Both the position numbers and the translations under genes were made by a program. DNA of 64,000 nucleotides, taken from the NCBI RefSeq assembly GCF_954871325.1, contig NC_088777.1, forward strand, positions 42,013,366 through 42,077,365, in the 5' to 3' direction. Below, in pieces: positions 52,601 through 61,300 of this stretch (its first letter is position 1; each line of letters starts with the position of its first letter). Below the pieces are notes generated by a model that was given only the letters and a program-made list of their open reading frames with translations, was not told the origin of the DNA and made no database searches. The stretch is from Gordionus sp. m RMFG-2023 (taxonomy: Eukaryota; Nematomorpha; Gordioida; Chordodea; Parachordodidae).

Positions 52601-55600
52601 TATATTTCAAGTATTTATTATCTATTTAGTAAATTAAAATTAAAAAATTTCATTGGGGGGGGGGGGGTTAAAACCCCCCATGCCTACGCCACTGTCTTTA
52701 ATTTATCTATATATTCTTTAATGGTTTTTCTTCTTCCTTGTTCCGTTTTGAAAAAATAATATCTCTCCTGTATAAAATTAGTTTTCTTCGAGTAATAAAT
52801 TTTTAAAAGTTTAATTACATCATCGTATGATATTTCAGCTAATGTCTTCGCTAAACATAAAGTAATTTTGAATAAACTTCTAATCCAATATTTGTTAATA
52901 AAAACGGTTTTTTGTCCTCTATTATGGCGATTGTGATAATCAATTCCATCTTTGATAAATACACTTCTATCTCGTACTCTTTTATATTGAATTTTTCCAT
53001 TTGAAAGTGCGCCATTGAACTATCGTGAAACTTTCTAATTAATTTCGTCAGTTTATGTATCTTTTACAAATCAATATAAATACATCAATTAATCATAACA
53101 CACAATTAACAAATTTATTTGAATAACAATTAATCTTATTACAAAGTTAATTGATTCTATTGTAATAATTAGTATAAATCGATTTCTACAGAAGACCTAA
53201 GATCTGGCATAAGCCTTCTAATTTAATCATCATAACCCGATCCATACATAACTGTTGTAGTTGATAAATTAGAGTCTAAAAATAAAATAGAAATATAATT
53301 AAATACTAAAATATAAATTCTAAATCTTTTATTAAATACTAATAATTAATTATAATTAAATATAAATTGAAAACATAACCAAAAATAAAAGAAAATTAAT
53401 ATAAGAAAAAGTAAAAGTAAAATACTAAAAATTATATGCGAAAAATAATAAGTTTAGTAACAAGTAAAAATATCCTCAATTATATATCTTTTTCTATAAT
53501 ATTCATTTACATAGTCTGAAATTAAATAATATAATAATTTGCATAAGACATTTCTTTCGTTTTTCTTGATTTTGTTTAAAAGTAGATTTAAATATTACAA
53601 CAATAACAAATATTATTTTGTACTTTTAGTACTTTTTTTAATATTATCCCCTTATAAATATATTATTTCAATTTTGCGATTTTAAATATTATTATAGCCA
53701 GAATATATTATACAGAAAAATTAATAATATCTAAATCTTATAATTTAGGAACGGCATTTAAACGTATAATACCCGATATTGGTGCGGGGCAGAGTAGTCC
53801 AGAATCGGTTAAAAGACACATTCTTTGTACTGGTAAAGTTTATTTCGATTTGGAAAAGGAAAGAGAGGACAAGAATAAAGAGAAAGATATTGTTATAACG
53901 CGAATCGAACAAGTAATAATTTCAAATATTGAAAGTATATTATTATGTAGCCACTATACATTTTAAAAATTATAATAAACTCATTTCTATCCATTCTTTT
54001 CTTTTAAAGTCATAGCAAACATATTTGCCGTTTAAGCCTTTTATGGTTCATTATTTTATAGCTCTCTCCATTTCCCTTCGATCTTATTGAGGATGAAATT
54101 CTCAAATATCCAAACGCCGAACTAGTCTGGGTTCAAGAAGAACCGAAAAATATGGGGGCTTGGCAGTACATATGTCCTAGAATCAAAACTGCTCTCAGGA
54201 AACAAAAATCTATAAAGTTTATAGTTTTTTACAATTTTTAACTAAGATAAATTTTCACATATTTCTATCATTAATCATAAGGTGAGTCAGAGATCTGCAG
54301 AGGTATAACTTGCACGGCCCTGGCCGGATTTTAAAAAAAAAATTTTTACAGCCTGGCGTTTAATTTTTTAAAATTATATTTAACCTGATGTATACAAAAA
54401 CTCACCTATTCGGTATTTTACCTTATTTTTCAGCGAGTATTATCATTACACATTTTATCTTTTTTATTCTAAACAGATATTTAGTATATTACAAATTGAT
54501 ACAATAAAAATTTGTATAAATAATATTTTGTGAATATAATATATTGTATTTGTGATTAGTATTTAAAAAATGAATGGTAAAGCTAATATTTTGATAATAT
54601 ACTATATTATATTGTATTTATAAAAAAAATAAAACTGATATTTATAAAAATGGAAGTAAATAATATTTTGAGAATATACTATATTATATAATGCATTTAT
54701 AAAAATAAACTAATATTTATAAAAATGGAAGTTAATAATATTTCGAGAATATAATATATTGTATTTACTATTTATAAAATAAAAATAAATCGCTATTTAA
54801 AGAAATTCAAAATAGTATTTTGAGAATTAACAAAAGAAAATAATTGTATTATATCATATTGTAAAAAAAATAATAAAATGTTGGATAAAAAAAAATATCA
54901 GGACTCAAGGTATAAATATTTCATCTATGTTTACATTTAGGTAATTATTAAATTCATCTTCGGTATTATCAGAATTACCATCGCCCCATTTATCGTAAAA
55001 CGATTGACTTTTAACAACAGTGGTAATTCGACTGATGGTAATCATTAACTTCCTGAACTTCTTGTAATTTATTAGTCTTTTATATAGTTTTCCGTCATCT
55101 CGCGATCTGCCCCTGACAACATACGTAATTGCCTGACAGAGAAAAAGAGATAAAATGATACTTATGTTTATGTAAAACAAATTTTTCAATTAAAAAATGC
55201 TTTATATTAAGTAGAATCAATTTTATCTTTCTTTTATCGCTTTGATAAGTATTACAAACTTCAAGAAGTTCATAATACCAACCGCTTTAAAAAAGAGTGC
55301 AAGAGTTCGACTGTAACTCAATAGCTCTGTGGAAATTTCCAAGATCCTCAAGAATCGGAAAGTCCATAATATAATACTTTTCCGAACCCCCATGTTCTTG
55401 AATAACTTTTATAATTTTTTCATTTTGTGAATAAACACTATAGAGCATATTGTATTTAGAGTTTCAGCTGAGTTCTACATCTTGATAAAGGGCCTTTAAA
55501 TACTGGCATTTATTACAAGCTATGGATGCTAGGTATTGTTAACCTTCATCCATTATATTAATCATAAATGTATATACAATCATAACCATATCTAATTGAC

Positions 55601-56353
55601 GAATATATTAATTCATAATGTATAAATAGCATATTACAATATATTCCTACATTTCCCGGAAGGTTTCCAAAACTTCTTTTAATATATTTGGTAATTTCTT
55701 TCTGGTAAATATTCAACTTTAACAGCTGTTTTAAGAGCTTTCTTACAGATTTATATTTGCTCCTTACATTTTATTGATGATGCCCATCTTGTTTGGATAA
55801 TTATATAAATTGGTAATTTATGCTTTAGCAGAATTATTATTTATATATTGAGATCCAAATTTTTACATTTCAAAATGAAATTCTAATATTCTAATAAGAA
55901 AATCTTATATTTTAATATAAAATTTTAATTAAATCGATGCATTGATGACAAATATATTTTTAAATAAATTGTAACCTAATTAGATTGGTAAACATGCTTT
56001 AAATACATGTTAATTAAATCAATATATTTATTCACCAATAACATTTTAGGTCAAATACTCCTTCGGTCAATTGACTAGGCATCCACGACTTAGAGTTCCT
56101 TGCCCTGGTTAAATTTTTTTAAACTCGATCAGGCCCGGGTATATTTTATAAAATTAAAATACGGCCTAGGCCGGGACCTGCAGGTCTCTGAGGTGAGTAA
56201 CTGAGCCTTAATCTCATTTTGTTACTATAATAAATATGAAATTATAGGTATATAGGTAGACAAGTTGCATCTTCACCAGCTACGGGTAACAAATTCCAAC
56301 ATCAAAGCGAATTTGATCAATTAATGAAAGATAGTCTGGATATCAAACAATAA
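25420..56353 (+). CDS. OGDH: 2-oxoglutarate dehydrogenase E1, mitochondrial
   Basis: E1 of the mitochondrial 2-oxoglutarate dehydrogenase complex: thiamine-diphosphate-dependent decarboxylation of 2-oxoglutarate in the TCA cycle. Exons: 25420-25635, 33109-33241, 33705-33796, 34678-34780, 35829-35929, 36799-36953, 40801-40947, 41121-41208, 41703-41811, 42505-42575, 42857-42985, 43137-43316, 43538-43690, 44500-44602, 44706-44825, 45223-45373, 46094-46221, 49641-49891, 50434-50559, 50721-50793, 53749-53912, 54062-54216, 56248-56353. All joins are in phase (1,017 residues, family about 1,020). Seen in order: presequence, [59 protein letters not shown], the ThDP motif GDAAFAGQG...[71 protein letters not shown] and C-terminal [15 protein letters not shown] is preceded by Leu where Arg is usual. 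The start ATG at 25420 directly follows TTTTTTTTAG; an in-frame ATG at 25363 is less likely. Confidence 0.97.
26429..26497. repeat. 35-bp tandem duplication
   Basis: TATATTTTGTACTAGTTATC plus CATTCCAGCCTATA occurs twice in a row. It sits inside a repeat-like block rich in AGCC motifs. Confidence 0.8.
26770..27560. repeat. Dispersed repeat copy with C and G tracts
   Basis: This region carries a C15 run at 26881-26895 followed by TCCCAATG and, later, an AGCTTTGAAGAAAGCAGAAA stretch. These parallel CCCTCCCAT and ACAACTTTAAAGAAAGTATA at 13731-14260. A G11 run at 27105-27115 and an upstream TTTTTTTTGCTAATTTTATT parallel the block at 5336-5400. It therefore looks like overlapping copies of an old repeat family. 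Confidence 0.45.
27584..27804. mobile_element. hAT-type MITE with perfect TSD, TAGTGTTGTTAAACGG family
   Basis: This 221-bp element starts TAGTGTTGTTAAACGGCTCG and ends GAGCCGTTTAACAACACTA, with inverted repeats extending about 45 bp. It is flanked by exact GATATAAG duplications (27576-27583 and 27805-27812). It is the best preserved of the family copies in this window and can serve as its reference. Confidence 0.92.
28370..28494. mobile_element. GTAGCG-rich hAT-type element, TTTAACAACACT end
   Basis: The block contains AAAGTAGCGCGCTA at its left and TAGCGCGCTACTTTAACAAC then ACTG at its right. The right end matches the AACAACACT end of the MITE family, and the GTAGCG-rich interior matches the block at 735-830. 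No matching TSD was found, so the left edge is approximate. Confidence 0.55.
29393..29783. mobile_element. hAT-type MITE, GCCCGGCCCG family
   Basis: The left end TAGCGATATGCACCAGGCC and the right end (minus strand TATAGATCTGCAAATAACG) resemble the ends of the 11056 and 47688 copies. Subterminal CCCGGCCCG and CCCGTCCCG blocks and an AT-rich middle complete the match. TSD support is poor (5 of 8). Confidence 0.65.
33311..33505. mobile_element. Decayed MITE, TAGTGTTGTTAAACGG family
   Basis: The left end reads TAGTGCTGTTAAACGGCTCG. The interior carries ATAGATGTTTAAAAC and CTTTCTGCCATCTA blocks typical of the family. The right end is eroded after ATCGAGCC and no TSD is visible. It lies in OGDH intron 2. 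Confidence 0.7.
35276..35452. repeat. 69-bp tandem repeat, about 2.6 copies
   Basis: The unit starts TTAGGCTCTGTTCTACTTTT and includes ACTAATTTAGCCCGTTACTT. It recurs at 35276, 35345 and 35414, so the period is 69 bp. The copies differ at few positions. It lies in OGDH intron 4. Confidence 0.93.
36231..36683 (+). mobile_element. Decayed hAT element, relative of 12652-13416
   Basis: The right end (minus strand CAGGGACTCAAACCG) and the left end CAAAGATTCGAATCTGAACC are eroded versions of the CAGGGATCCAAA ends. Flanks GGCTTAAG and GATTTAAG match at 6 of 8. Interior blocks, including GCTATTTGATGGTGCCAGCT, parallel the transposase remnant of the other copy. It lies in OGDH intron 5. Confidence 0.7.
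37639..40278 (+). mobile_element. Long hAT DNA transposon in OGDH intron 6
   Basis: This 2.64-kb element starts CAGAGTTGTTAAAGTATC and ends AGTATTTTTTAACAACTCTG; both flanks read TTGGAC. Near each end are repeats of TATCTGTATCTAGATA type. Plus-strand coding traces run in the order of a hAT transposase: [13 protein letters not shown] (38588-38626), [45 protein letters not shown] (about 39090), [15 protein letters not shown] (39245-39442) and IPSSASVE...LFSIAKNVF with [16 protein letters not shown] near 39830-39945. Stops and frame changes lie between these traces, for example a stop inside the SSASVE segment, so it is inactive. AG-bounded gaps at about 38627-38693 and 38899-38949 may be former introns. 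The 6-bp flank match may be an 8-bp TSD that lost two bases. Confidence 0.9.
41243..41450. mobile_element. MITE with long inverted repeats, TAGTG...CACTA type
   Basis: The element starts TAGTGATGTAAAATCGCTCC and ends GGAGCGATTTTGCTTCACTA. The terminal inverted repeats are near perfect for about 28 bp, and the interior resembles the TAGTGTTGTTAAACGG family. Flanks TTGAATAT and GTTAATAT match at 6 of 8. It occupies much of OGDH intron 8. The 41325-41507 frame overlaps it and is not a gene. Confidence 0.8.
44062..44265 (+). other. Unexplained open frame in OGDH intron 13
   Basis: An open frame of about 65 codons lacks a good start codon and includes [20 protein letters not shown] and [12 protein letters not shown]. 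It is visibly GC-richer than the surrounding intron, as true exons are here. It has no counterpart in OGDH and no AG upstream joins it in phase with exon 13. It may be a fragment of another gene, a transposon remnant or chance. No function can be assigned. Confidence 0.25.
45602..45775. repeat. Imperfect 102-bp tandem duplication
   Basis: GGTACTAGGCCTATCTATTA followed by CAAATCAAAT and later AATAAAATTTTGGTG occurs at about 45602 and again at about 45704 with small differences. It directly precedes the 25-bp minisatellite. Confidence 0.75.
45781..45884. repeat. 25-bp hairpin minisatellite, four copies
   Basis: The unit ATGTCCACAGACAAAAGGTC plus TGGGA is repeated four times (45781-45880) with one change in the third copy, and a further ATGT follows. 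Each unit holds an inverted repeat CAGAC-AAAAG-GTCTG able to fold as a 5-bp stem. The period is not a multiple of three, so the overlapping open frame (45781-45981) is accidental. It lies in OGDH intron 16. Confidence 0.95.
46267..46466. mobile_element. MITE, TAGTGTTGTTAAACGG family
   Basis: The element starts TAGTGTTGTTAAACGGCTTA and ends GAACCGTTTAACCACATTA. Flanks ATAACTGT and ACATCTGT match at 6 of 8. The interior contains the family blocks TTTTGCTCATCGATG and GACATCTATTAGCAAAAT. It lies just inside OGDH intron 17. Confidence 0.82.
46906..49109 (-). mobile_element. Probable hAT element with transposase remnant, OGDH intron 17
   Basis: Flanks GTCACAAG (46898-46905) and GTCACAAC (49110-49117) match at 7 of 8. 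The proposed ends AAACCTGCACGGGCTGCCCG and, on the minus strand, TAGAGCTCTGCAAAAT...GCTGCCCG share CTGCA and GCTGCCCGA but are otherwise divergent. On the minus strand the frame 48412-48687 reads [14 protein letters not shown] and [20 protein letters not shown], the conserved middle of hAT transposases. A MITE (47688-47942) is inserted into it. Another TCAGGGATGTGAGCCCGAACC-type end (minus strand, near 48845) suggests further nesting. Boundaries are moderately supported. Confidence 0.6.
47688..47942. mobile_element. hAT-type MITE, short copy of the 11056-11429 family
   Basis: The element starts TAGAGATCTGCAG and ends TGCAGAACACTA, with flanks ATTGTCAT and ATTGTCGT (7 of 8). Its interior, from ATCTAAATTTATCAATTTTA through CCGGCAAAACTTTT to GGGCCGGGCTTGAAA, closely matches the copy in ARF6 intron 1. 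Confidence 0.88.
50995..53190 (-). mobile_element. Ty3/Gypsy LTR retrotransposon fossil, OGDH intron 20
   Basis: Minus-strand coding traces run in Gypsy order: a gag-like region (about 53030-52690), an RNase H-like region (about 52540-52400) and an integrase with a C-terminal tail (about 52250-51097). Related AT-rich direct repeats of about 130-150 bp lie at about 50995-51141 and 53036-53165 and look like LTR remnants, roughly 85-90 % alike by eye. The element is broken, with several breaks, and is old. A poly(G) tract with a GGCATGGGGGG-type terminus of another element (about 52640-52695) sits inside it. The integrase tail has a degenerate repeat rich in Ile, Asp and Pro. Confidence 0.82.
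52640..52695. mobile_element. Terminus of a CAGTGGCGTAGG-type DNA element with G tract
   Basis: A G13 run (52655-52667), AAAACCCCCC and then ATGCCTACGCCACTG (minus strand CAGTGGCGTAGGCATGGGGGG) form a typical transposon terminus. It lies between the gag-like and RNase H-like parts of the Gypsy fossil, so it may have inserted into it. The other end is not clear. Confidence 0.5.
54288..56190 (-). mobile_element. hAT element with perfect TSD filling OGDH intron 22
   Basis: The element starts CAGAGATCTGCAG and ends CTGCAGGTCTCTG, flanked by exact AGGTGAGT duplications (54280-54287 and 56191-56198). Its ends belong with the TAGAGRTCTGCA group and carry CCTGGCC and GGCCTAGGCC blocks. It makes up 1,903 of the 2,031 nt of the intron. 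A minus-strand frame of 94 codons (54905-55189) with an acidic tail ([19 protein letters not shown]) may be a transposase remnant, but I cannot identify it firmly. The exact TSD suggests one of the younger insertions here. Confidence 0.9.
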
Positions 56354-57042
56354 ACTAAATTTTTAAATCTAATCTTTTATTTGTTCGCCTCTCTCTAACC
56401 ATACTTTAATTTTTTTAATGCAATTAAATATATAAATTACCCACAAAATATTTGTATAATGATATAGTTATTTTATTCTTCGACAAACTAATTTTTTAGT
56501 CATAACACGCGCACATATAACTATTATATTTAATTTTTTTTAAATGGAATGTTTTTTTTACCCCGAGTCATTATTTCAAAGCTATTATACATACGGGCCA
56601 ATGATTATATTTATAATGTATAAAAAAAAACATTTTTATAAACAAAAGCTCTATTTAAATACATATATTAGAATTTTTGTAATTTAAATGAATTTGATTA
56701 AATTAATAATTTAATTATCGGAAACTTTTAAATTGTATCAATTAGATACAGTTAATTTTTTTAAATTTAATATTTTGAAAAAAAAAACAATCCAGATCCC
56801 CATTTTTTTTAATCGTAAATAGAAAACAAAATGGCTTGATTTTAATAACGATTAAATGGCGCTTGAAATATGGTTCAGAATTGTTGTTTTTTTAAATATT
56901 ATATAAAAAAATTAATTAGACAAGTTAGTATCCTTTGTTTGGAAATAAAAAAAATTTGTTGGTAACATTACCCCAAAACCCCTTAGATGTCTGAAAATGG
57001 CCTAAAACATTTTTTAAAAATATTTCTATACTTGGGGGGATA

Positions 57043-57343
57043 TGAGCAGTAAGACAGGCTGTCTCCTATGAGTTAATTATAAGATTTATTTTTTTGTTAA
57101 TAGGGTTAGTAGTAATAAGTTATGAATTTGAGGAGTTTATAACTTCAATAAATTTATATGGGTACATGTTTATTTATCTATTAGTTTCCTTTTTGATCTG
57201 TTCATTGGGTGAGATAAATCGAACTCCTTTCGATTTAATGGAAGGGGGAATCTGAGCTAGTGTCAGGGTTTAATGTTGGGTTTTCAGGGTTTTTTGCTCT
57301 AATTTTTATGGCGGAGTATAATTCGATTATGTTATTTTTGTAA
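57043..57343 (+). pseudogene. nad1: Nuclear mitochondrial insert (NUMT): nad1 fragment
   Basis: Read with the invertebrate mitochondrial code, the stretch gives QAVSYELIMSFIFLLMG, then FLICSLGEMNRTPFDLMEG, then ESELVSGFNVGFSGFFALIF and MAEYNSIMLFL, the conserved membrane and quinone-site segments of NADH dehydrogenase subunit 1. TGA codons must be read as Trp, and an AGA falls at a Ser position (SYELIMS). In nuclear code it has stops. One extra G in the run at 57244-57248 shifts the frame between LMEG and ESELVSG. It is not an expressed gene; start and end of homology are approximate. An assembly chimera is the alternative explanation. Confidence 0.93.
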
Positions 57344-57980
57344 GAGTCATATATATATAATCAGTTGTGAGAACCGGTTTCCGCTCTGATCAATAAATTC
57401 TGTAAAAATAATTGGATCAGAAAATATAAACTTGTCATTTTATAATAAATTGCATTGCAGAATTACTCTACATAAAGAAATTAATTTATTTGAATATTTG
57501 TAAGTATAAATTTAAATTATGATCAAACCCAAGCCTTGTTAATTAAATATTTATCTAAAATTGAGACTATTTTAGGCTAAAAATTATTTTATTCTTTCAT
57601 ACCCAAGATATTCACAAATTTAAGCAACCATACAGAGATTTATACGAGATACAGTTAGGAAAAAAATAGGCTATAAAAAATGTCTTAAAGAATATAATAT
57701 ATTTGTATAAAAAAATATATTTAATAAAATTATAATATAAATGCGAATGTCTAACATCTAAGTTTAAAAAGTTAGAATTTATAATACTCACCGAGTTTGT
57801 TTAATAATAAATAAAAAGTAAATCCATAATCATATAATTATGTTCATTTAATCAATATTTAAATAAATAAGTGTTTTTGCAAAATACGTATGTATTATAC
57901 ATATAATAAATATAAATGGGTGCAAGTGATCCAGGCATATATAACAGTGTGTACAATAATACTAAAATATATATGGTTTT

Positions 57981-58150
57981 TATATTACATTAAGTTACTT
58001 ATATTTTATACTTTTATCAGACCTTATTTACTAAATTTAATCTTTTTACAGCACCTTATATGGTCTTCTTTATATTACATTAAGTTACTTATATTTTATA
58101 CATTTATCAGGCCTCATTTACTAAATTTAAACTTTTTACAGCACCTTAAG
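57981..58150. repeat. 90-bp tandem duplication
   Basis: TATATTACATTAAGTTACTT recurs with a 90-bp offset (57981 and 58071). Each copy ends in CTTTTTACAGCACCTTA, which resembles a 3' splice site. As 90 is divisible by three, an open frame persists across both copies, but it is hydrophobic, low in complexity and matches no known family. Confidence 0.88.
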
Positions 58151-58228
58151 GAAACGTTAAAAAATCTATATTTTGATTTAAAAACTCAAAGTAAATAATA
58201 AATTTCGGGAATGAAAATTATGGAATCT

Positions 58229-58239
58229 TTTATTTTATT
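58229..58239 (-). promoter_or_regulatory. Possible polyadenylation signals of the GalNAc-transferase
   Basis: Two overlapping AATAAA motifs on the minus strand lie about 130 nt downstream of the stop at 58369. In DNA this AT-rich the motif is common by chance, so this is only a candidate. Confidence 0.3.
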
Positions 58240-58368
58240 AAATAAGTTTGAGCTTAGCGACTTTCCGAGAGCATTTTTTTATAATTTTTTAAATTATATA
58301 TATAATCATCGATCACGTGATAAAACTCAATTCTTTCGAGCATAAAAAGCTGGCATGTAATGTCAAGG

Positions 58369-61300
58369 CTATAAAGAAAGGTTAACAAATTGCCATTTTT
58401 GAAGATCGTCTTTTTTGTCACACTGTTGCATCGGTATTTTGTCATATGAATTAACGTGTATGGTTGCGCATAATCCACTCCCCGAATTCAGTAATAGTTT
58501 GCTCTTTGTATTTTATTATTTATGTAAATAATTTCAATATAGATGTAAATCATTATATGTATTATTTTATAAAATATAACGAATTCTTATTAGAGGATAG
58601 AAGTTGGAGATAAAGGTAAATTAGGGCCTCCAAATGAAAAAAAATGGAAATATCATAAAATACTTAAAAACAGAAATTATGTAAAGAAATAAGGCATACA
58701 GTACCCCAAATCTAACCGATGATATGCTGAATGATAGAAAAAGGGAAAAAAAATGTTTAAAGTGCATACAATAGAAAATAAAAAAAATGGAAAGCAATCA
58801 TATATCGTGATATCTTGTTACAACATTAAAATATATTATTTTCCATCATCATCCAGTCAAATAGTATGTTTTAGAAATTATTTGCGCTTTTAGAAAAAGC
58901 TTGGGGGAAGGGGGGAGGGGGTACAATTGAATGATATATTAATAGGAATATTAATATTTATATATGAATTAAACCTCTTTATCATATATCCATTGTTGAA
59001 GTTTAACGGTTGAATCACAGGAGTTCATAATTAAAAATTTATTATTATCATCGGGTTGTAGGCATACGTCGTCATTTGAAATCAACTTTTCCGGACTATA
59101 CATAAATACCTTGAGAATAAATTACGGGAAAACAATATGTAACTCATTTATCTTGCACTTCTATAAATTAAATGACATTTGATAATGTTTTAAAAATTTA
59201 TAGAGATCATGTTAAGTTTTCATCTGAAGAATTATTGTCAAAAAATCTTTTATCATAAAAATAGAAAATCATATATTTAAAAAAGATGAGATTTATTATG
59301 CCAAGTCTAATAAACAAGATGAGTGCGTGCAAATATTAAAATATTCTTCATAATTTTAAATTTTGGACAGGTCTGGCGTAAAATTTTAAAAAATTAAAAT
59401 TTTATGTATCAAGCCAAAAAATGAAGCTACTAATTAATGCTGTAAATATTTAAAAAAAACGAATTCATGGTTCAATGACATTCGCGTTCAAAATTCATTC
59501 ACAAAAAAAGGAATATATTAAAATTCGTGAACGCGTCAGCGTTAAAAATATATTTTTTTAAAAAATACATTTAATATTTAAGTTAAATGAGCCGTCTTTA
59601 ACATCTTTATTTTGTTTTTCAAAATTTGCATCCGATAAGCAAGAACGTTTTGCTAGTTAAAACTGAATTTGCACCAATAAAAAGGCGTCCCTTAGAGTTG
59701 GGCTTATTGCAGTGTTGTTTGATGAATAAAGATTTTATTTTTTCTATTAATTATGTTTCAAAAAATTTCGATAGAAAATCATTTTCATTTTCTACTAATT
59801 CGTCAAAAAAAAGAAGAGAAATTTCGGAATAGTCTGTTCTGAAGCTTCTACATATAAGAATTTTATGATTTTCTTTAAATATTATTTATGATTTTTTCAT
59901 TCTTTGAAAGCTTTATCCAAAACAATACAATTTTTAATACTTGATTTATTATGGGGGAAATAATATACTGATCTTCATACATAGATTAAATTTAAAAAGA
60001 TTACAAAATATAAGTATAATTGGTTGATAATGTTAATTTAACTTTTATCAACCCAATCTATTGTTAAATATATAATTTATAATTTGATATCGTAAATAGC
60101 CCAAAAACATGTTATCGTCATTTTCTAAAATGAAAAATGCATTAAACTATTCAATATTTTCATTCAATTTGTTTTAATATTTGTTAAGAATCAAATTGAA
60201 ATACAATAAATTAGGTGATCGAGTTAAACATAAAATATAAACCATATTAGAGCAAGACAATAGCCATAAAGGAAATCGTGCTAAAAAATACTTGAATAAA
60301 ACAGATAAGTAAATAAAATATTTTATTAAAAAATAAATATTTTTGCTTCTTTAAATAAAAATTTAACGTGTTTGTCAAAAAAAGGAATACGTTCAAAATT
60401 CGTCTAAAAAACTTAGATGCAAGCAAAATGGAGAATATAGCACTAATATTATAGTCAATCCAGAGGCATTATATATATATAACTTGATTTCCTCCTTGGT
60501 CGTGGCAAGTGAATAAGCCAACGTTTTCCAATAATTTTCGACCCATCGTATCAATACACATATTAAGGGAACTTTGTCTTATCTGGTGTGGATAATACAA
60601 AATAATTTATTTAAATAAGATTACGTACACCCTTCAAAAAGTTCTAACTCAAAACCGCAAATATTTGAATTTCACAACTTTTTAATATTATAAGCTTAAC
60701 AAAAATTATTAACATTATCTTGGATTATTACAGCAAAAGGAAACCTCCATAAGGTATAATGTTGAGAACCGTTACTATATTAAATTTGATTCTCTTAGAC
60801 TTAATTGGATTTTCAAAAGTTTTTTTATGGGGCTATCGCATTGTTGTTTGGTGGGTAACATGGTTATAGTATATTTAATTATTTATTGTATAATTTTTGA
60901 GCTAATGCAGATCTATTAAATATATTACCATCAAAGTTTTCCTCTATTTATAATTAATAAGCAATATTGTTAATATTGTACGACTTATGGTAGATATAAG
61001 AGGGCGATCTCAAATGGCAATAATAAAGACCGGTATCGCCCGTAAAATTTCCAAAAGATCTAATGGATTTAGCAATGGCATTCGCACCCGTGATCTTGGG
61101 TAATAATGAACAATTGTCTGAACAATGTTGAAGTTTTAGAATTATAAAAAAATGTAATCAGTAAATTTTTATCTGAGAAGGCTATGTTAGAAGCTGACCA
61201 ATAATTCATAGATTTTGAATACATTTATTTCATATTTTATAGTTAGATTATTTTTCAATATTTATTAATTAACAACGTAGATGGAATTTAATTATTATAC

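Larger units (their letters stand above)
56354..58368. other. Intergenic region between convergent OGDH and GalNAc-transferase
   Basis: Apart from the nad1 NUMT (57043-57343) and a 90-bp tandem duplication (57981-58150), the region is AT-rich and shows no gene. Minus-strand AATAAA motifs (plus TTTATT at 58229-58239) lie about 130 nt beyond the GalNAc-transferase stop and could be its polyadenylation signal. The plus-strand frame 57890-58198 arises from the tandem duplication. Confidence 0.7.

Noticed and set aside
57890-58198. 102-codon hydrophobic frame that could look like a small membrane protein
   Set aside because: It is produced by a 90-bp tandem duplication of AT-rich DNA and matches no family.
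59626-59832. 68-codon plus-strand frame inside the GalNAc-transferase
   Set aside because: Intronic, low-complexity C-terminus, no recognised domain and no exon-like joins.
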